This document shows positions 3,919 to 7,387 of a stretch of 7,387 bases of DNA, piece by piece. The number at the start of each line of letters is the position of its first letter. Positions within the stretch are counted from its first letter, which is position 1. The notes below the pieces were generated by a model. The model did not search any database, was not told the DNA's origin, and worked only from the letters and a program-made list of their open reading frames with translations. The stretch comes from Planctomycetota bacterium (GTDB lineage: Bacteria > Planctomycetota > GCA-002687715): NCBI GenBank assembly GCA_013213915.1, contig JABSRK010000183.1, positions 1-7,387 on the forward strand, in the 5' to 3' direction. A program made the translations under genes and the position numbers.

Positions 3919-6582
3919 ATGCTCCGCACCACCACCCTCGTCCTGTGCCTCGCCGCTGCCATCCCCGCGCAACGCGGGTTCCGACCGCTGCGGGTCACTG
4001 TCGATAAGGACGGGTTGTATCTGCTCTCGTACGCGCGGATAGCAGAACACGTGGACGTGCGGACCATCTCCCCCGACTCGCTGACGCTCGTCCAGGACGG
4101 CGTCCAGGTGCCGATCGAGATCCGAGGCGGTCGAGACGGACGGCTCGACCCCGGCGACGGCGTCATCTTCTTCGGGCGCAGGAGCACGGGGCCCCATTCC
4201 AAGGACGGGGTGTACATTCTGAAACACGCTCGGAATCCGCGCCGCATCGGACGCCTCGCCCCGGTCCCTCTGTCCCGGGAGGTCACCGACACGGCCCGAC
4301 GCATCATCGTACTGGAGGAGGACAAGCTCTTCGCCCCTCTCGCCTGCGTTCGCAAAGACGTCATCCGTAGCGGACGCCAGCGAAGCCACTGGCACTGGCA
4401 CGAGGTCATCGCACCAACGAACGCCAAGCCCGGCGTCAGGACCAGCGCAACCTGCGTCTGCGCGATCCAACCCGAGCCGCGTCGTTCGCTCGGCGCCGAG
4501 ATGGTGATCGAGATCGTCGGCCCACCTGTTCCGGGAATCAAGCAGAAGGTGGTCGTCAACGTCAACGGCCGGGACCTGCCTGCGGTCGAATGGGACACGC
4601 CGCTCGAAAAGGAGATCCGCGTCCCCATCCCGGCCGGAATCGTCGAGCGCAGGAACAGCATCCAGGTCAAGAACCTGTCACCCGTCTCCGCGTACGACGA
4701 ACCGGGCAACGAGGTCGGACGCTCGCGAAACCGACTCCTCATCGATCGCATGACGCTGAAATTCGGGACCCTCCTGATGGGCCCTTCAGCCGTCGATGAG
4801 CAGATCCACTACCGCATCGACGGCTCGCGCCTCCCTGCCGGGCAACCGCTGGAGTTCAGCGCGCTACGGGCCGGGGGCCTGCTCGTCTACGACGTCCAGC
4901 GCCACTCCTGGGCAACCGCAAGACGGGTCGACCCTGGGCGCCGCGATGCGGGCCCGCTGGAGTACATCTGCGCCGGCATGAACGCCTTCCGAGCGCCGGA
5001 TACGGTCGCACCGCTGCGGTCGACCACGGCGCACATGCCCGGACCCGGCGCGGACTGGGTCGTGGTGACGACCTCCAGGCTCGCCCCCCTGATCGTTCCC
5101 CTGGTGGAGCATCGACGCTCACGGGGCTTCACCCCGGCCGTCGTCGAGGCCCGCGAACTCTACGACACGTTCACACACGGGCGCTTCGACCCGCGCGCGA
5201 TCACGGAGTTCGTCCGCGCCGCGCACCGTAACTGGAAACTCAAGCCCAAGTACCTCCTCATCGTTGGCGACGCCGACCACGGCGCGGACTGGATCTCCAG
5301 CCAGGAGACAATCCCGACCCAGATGGTGATGACGGATTACAACGGCGCAACGGCGACCGATGGGCTCTACGGCGACATTGATGGCGACGGCATCCCCGAC
5401 ATCTGCGTCGGACGCCTGCCCGTCCGCACTCCGGACGGGACGCTGCGCCTCGTCAACCGCATCATCGATCTCGAAACGAAACCGCCGGCGGGAACCTGGC
5501 GCCGACGCATACGGTTCGTCGCGGGCCAGGCCCGCTTCAACCCGATCATCGATCGGCTGCTCGAACGCACCTTCAAGAGCGTCGTCGGCAAGGAGATCCC
5601 GGCCGCGTTCCGCCTCTCGATGACCTGGAGCAACCCGCGCTCACCGTTCTACTGGCCGGCATCTCGCTTCAGCGAACGCATCGTGTCGGAATTCAACGAA
5701 GGCTCGTTGGTCTTCACCTACGTGGGCCACGGGTCGTCACAAGCGCTTGACTCCATCCGTGATGCTTCGGGACTCAAGTGGCCGATCCTCGACGCCGAGT
5801 CCGTTGCCTCCATCGATGCGGGCGGACGGAATCCCGTACTCGCCATCATCGCGTGCTGGACTGGGATGTTCGATGAGCCTTCCCGCGACTGCATCAGCGA
5901 GCTCCTGTTGCGCAAGGACGGCGGGCCGGCTGCGGTCATCGCATCGTCCCGCATCTCCCACCCGTATCCGGACGCGCTCATCGGTCTCGGTCTCACGCGA
6001 GCATTCTTCAAGGGGAGGCGGCCGCTGGGCGAAGTCCTGCAAGACGCGCGCACCACCATGATGGCCGAATCCACAGGAGCGATCGCAACGATGGCGGCGC
6101 CGTTTCTCTCCGACGCCATCGATGCCAAGGCGCTCGTCAAGGACCACCTCTATCTCTACAACCTGCTGGGCGATCCGGCGACATCCGTCCCGTTTCCCGA
6201 CCGTGATCTCACCGTCACGACTTCCAGGTCTCCTCACGCTGGATCGCCCATGGAAGTCCACATCGCGTGTGGAAAGGGCGCGGGGCGCCTGCTGGTCACT
6301 GTCGATCGACCGGTCACCCGACCGGCCCCCGGGCTCGAACGCCCCGACCCCGCCAGCGCCCCGGTGGATTCCACGGTCGTACAGAACCACTTCAAAGCCA
6401 ACAACCCGACCGTCGCGCGCACCGAACTGGACGTGAAGGGCGGGAGTGTCAGCGTCGCCATCGACCTGCCAGAAGCTCTCCCCCCCGGCAAGTACCACGT
6501 CAACGCGTACCTGGTGGGGACATCGCCGCGGGGCGACGGGCTCGGGTCGACGACGGTGACGATCGGCCCGAAGGACGGATAG
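3919..6582 (+). CDS. Secreted C25 (gingipain-like) cysteine peptidase
   Basis: This encodes 887 residues, predicted to be an exported clan CD cysteine endopeptidase. Residues 1-18 are a signal peptide (MLRTTTLVLCLAAAIPAQ). Residues 22-90 match the N-terminal domain common in C25/PorU-type proteins (LRVTVDKDGLYLLSY, then LDPGDGVIFFGR). Residues 190-280 look like a beta sandwich. The peptidase domain runs from about 378 to 757. It opens with DWVVVTTSRL, has YLLIVGDAD at 445-453 and the acidic YGDIDGDGIPDICVGRLPV at 484-502 (probably a metal-binding turn). The catalytic His604 lies in YVGHGS, the catalytic Cys646 in ACWTGMFD, and the domain closes with the conserved NLLGDP at 748-753. Residues 760-887 look like an Ig-like domain. 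No type IX sorting domain or membrane anchor is visible at the C-terminus. Family peptidases often cut after Arg or Lys, but specificity cannot be read here. The gene appears monocistronic and converges on the TPR gene. Confidence 0.93.
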   Translation: MLRTTTLVLCLAAAIPAQRGFRPLRVTVDKDGLYLLSYARIAEHVDVRTISPDSLTLVQDGVQVPIEIRGGRDGRLDPGDGVIFFGRRSTGPHSKDGVYILKHARNPRRIGRLAPVPLSREVTDTARRIIVLEEDKLFAPLACVRKDVIRSGRQRSHWHWHEVIAPTNAKPGVRTSATCVCAIQPEPRRSLGAEMVIEIVGPPVPGIKQKVVVNVNGRDLPAVEWDTPLEKEIRVPIPAGIVERRNSIQVKNLSPVSAYDEPGNEVGRSRNRLLIDRMTLKFGTLLMGPSAVDEQIHYRIDGSRLPAGQPLEFSALRAGGLLVYDVQRHSWATARRVDPGRRDAGPLEYICAGMNAFRAPDTVAPLRSTTAHMPGPGADWVVVTTSRLAPLIVPLVEHRRSRGFTPAVVEARELYDTFTHGRFDPRAITEFVRAAHRNWKLKPKYLLIVGDADHGADWISSQETIPTQMVMTDYNGATATDGLYGDIDGDGIPDICVGRLPVRTPDGTLRLVNRIIDLETKPPAGTWRRRIRFVAGQARFNPIIDRLLERTFKSVVGKEIPAAFRLSMTWSNPRSPFYWPASRFSERIVSEFNEGSLVFTYVGHGSSQALDSIRDASGLKWPILDAESVASIDAGGRNPVLAIIACWTGMFDEPSRDCISELLLRKDGGPAAVIASSRISHPYPDALIGLGLTRAFFKGRRPLGEVLQDARTTMMAESTGAIATMAAPFLSDAIDAKALVKDHLYLYNLLGDPATSVPFPDRDLTVTTSRSPHAGSPMEVHIACGKGAGRLLVTVDRPVTRPAPGLERPDPASAPVDSTVVQNHFKANNPTVARTELDVKGGSVSVAIDLPEALPPGKYHVNAYLVGTSPRGDGLGSTTVTIGPKDG

Positions 6583-6589
6583 AGAGGGG

Positions 6590-6602
6590 CGGCGGACCGC
6601 CG
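6590..6602. terminator. Short GC-rich palindrome between convergent genes
   Basis: CGGCGG and CCGCCG flank a single A. The realistic fold is a 4-bp stem with a 5-nt loop. It fills most of the 21-bp gap between the convergent stop codons at 6582 and 6604. No T-run follows on either strand, so it is at best a weak shared terminator. Confidence 0.25.
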
Positions 6603-6603
6603 T

Positions 6604-7179
6604 TCACTCCTCGATCGCCCGCCGCATCGCCGCCGCACCCTGCATCGTGGGACGCAACTCGAGAGCGCGGCGGTAGGCATCCTTCATTTCGCCGAGCTTG
6701 CCGCGTTCTCGTGCGACGAGCCCTGCCTCCTTCCACGCGCCGGCCGCGCGCGCCGGCTGCACCTGTCTCGAAAATTCCCGGGCGGCGCGGACGAAGCGGT
6801 CATAGGCACGCTCGAGCCTCCCCGTCCGGGTCAGCCCCGGAGGACGGCGACTCCACATGCGAAGATCCGCACGAGCCGCCAGGTTGAGCGCATCCGGGTC
6901 CTCCCGACGAATACCGGAAGCCAACCAGGCCTCTATGGGAGTGAGGTCGGCGTCCTTCTCGGCCACTCGCTGTCGTTCGAGGAGCGCGCGAGCACGGTTG
7001 AGACGCCCGCGCCTGTAGCCCGGTTGGCTCTCGACGGCATGCGCAAACGCGCGGTCCGCGGCATCGAAATCGGGTTCATGGTCGTCCAGCTTGGGGTCCG
7101 GGAGATAGTGGTAGACGCCGAGGTTGTTCCACGCCTTGTGGTCATCCGGATAGGCGCGGATGACGTCCTCGCAGCGCAA
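6604..7179 (-). CDS. TPR-repeat protein with uncertain 5' end
   Basis: This encodes 191 residues from a TTG start, of unknown specific role; TPR proteins usually mediate protein-protein contacts. One TPR covers about residues 8-54 (YPDDHKAWNNLGVYHYL, then FDAADRAFAHAVESQPGY), with an insert of about 14 residues, DPKLDDHEPDFD, between its helices. A second covers 145-178 (AGAWKEAGLVARERG, then MKDAYRRALELRP). The region between is helical and Arg/Ala-rich and may hold degenerate repeats. The style recalls C-terminal TPR parts of larger planctomycete proteins, including kinase fusions, but no kinase is seen. The coding frame is well supported by its GC-rich third positions and TPR pattern. The start is not: there is no in-frame ATG or GTG, the AAGGA motif abuts the TTG, and an in-frame stop occurs at 7222-7224. 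The product begins inside what looks like the end of a preceding helix, so the gene may be 5'-truncated or frameshifted. Confidence 0.7.
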   Translation of the reverse strand: MRCEDVIRAYPDDHKAWNNLGVYHYLPDPKLDDHEPDFDAADRAFAHAVESQPGYRRGRLNRARALLERQRVAEKDADLTPIEAWLASGIRREDPDALNLAARADLRMWSRRPPGLTRTGRLERAYDRFVRAAREFSRQVQPARAAGAWKEAGLVARERGKLGEMKDAYRRALELRPTMQGAAAMRRAIEE

Positions 7180-7387
7180 TCCTTCCCGACGCCTCGGCGA
7201 CGCCTCGGCGGGATGGTGGCATCATCGAGTGGCGCGACGACGAGCGAGGCTCCGGTGATGCGCGACGGGTGGTGCGGGTGCTACCTACTCGCCTCGCGCA
7301 ATCCGCGCTGTGGCATTCCTGGGGGAGGAGGGTTCGCCACAACCTGGCGTCGAAGGGGGTCGGCGGCGGGAGGGCGAGAGGAACGGC
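7180..7387. other. Right-hand edge with no supported gene
   Basis: This stretch holds an 11-bp tandem duplication (7188-7209) and no convincing start, promoter or terminator. A plus-strand frame is open from 7164 to the window end and reads in a moderately protein-like way (for example GGIIEWRDDERGSGDARRVV). It has no ATG start near its beginning and no recognisable domain. It could be the 5' part of a gene continuing to the right, a remnant of the TPR gene's missing upstream part, or chance in GC-rich DNA. Confidence 0.35.
7188..7209. repeat. Perfect 11-bp tandem duplication upstream of the TPR gene
   Basis: GACGCCTCGGC occurs at 7188-7198 and again immediately at 7199-7209 without mismatch. 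Because 11 is not a multiple of three, a duplication here shifts any reading frame that crosses it. It lies 9 bp upstream of the only usable start codon of the TPR gene. Confidence 0.85.

Noticed and set aside
3035..4042. A 335-residue plus-strand frame antisense to the radical SAM gene
   Set aside because: It is a GC-driven mirror of a gene with full conserved motifs, and shows no domain of its own.
5737..6498. A 253-residue minus-strand frame antisense to the C25 peptidase
   Set aside because: It overlaps the catalytic domain of a well-supported gene and has no recognisable features.
7142..7342. A 66-residue minus-strand frame at the right edge
   Set aside because: It is Arg/Ser-rich with no motif, and overlaps the TPR gene's start in another frame.

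Overview
The window is high-GC bacterial DNA. It most resembles a member of the Planctomycetota, though this is an inference. Two predicted secreted proteins have signal peptides ending in Pro-Ala-Gln. One of them ends in a C-terminal beta module of a type I associate with planctomycete exported proteins. The gene mix (cobalamin-type radical SAM enzyme, Rrf2 regulator, C25 cysteine peptidase, TPR protein) fits as well. Other lineages with C25 peptidases cannot be excluded from sequence alone.

Layout from left to right: positions 1-190 hold no convincing gene, only a perfect 11-bp hairpin just beyond the end of the first gene. Positions 191-1213 (minus) encode a 340-residue secreted beta-rich protein with no Lys and no Cys. 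Its promoter must lie between it and a strong tandem terminator (1362-1427) that ends the next gene. Positions 1449-2012 (minus, GTG start) encode an Rrf2-family regulator closest in pattern to NsrR, but without the iron-sulfur cysteines and with a disordered-looking tail. Its upstream gap holds a 7-bp inverted repeat overlapping a weak promoter, a candidate operator. Positions 2192-3775 (minus) encode a B12-binding radical SAM enzyme of unknown substrate. Across a 143-bp divergent intergenic region, positions 3919-6582 (plus) encode a secreted C25 (gingipain-like) cysteine peptidase with the catalytic His and Cys in place. It converges, with a 21-bp gap, on a TPR protein on the minus strand (6604 to about 7179). 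That protein's 5' end looks irregular: only a TTG start, an 11-bp tandem duplication just upstream, and an in-frame stop beyond it. The last 200 bp have no supported gene.

How the genes relate: the radical SAM gene and the Rrf2 gene are co-oriented and may form a functional pair, with the regulator possibly acting on itself and its neighbours. The peptidase and the 340-residue protein are both predicted to be exported. Their proximity suggests, but does not show, a shared cell-surface role. No mobile element, tRNA, rRNA or CRISPR array was seen.
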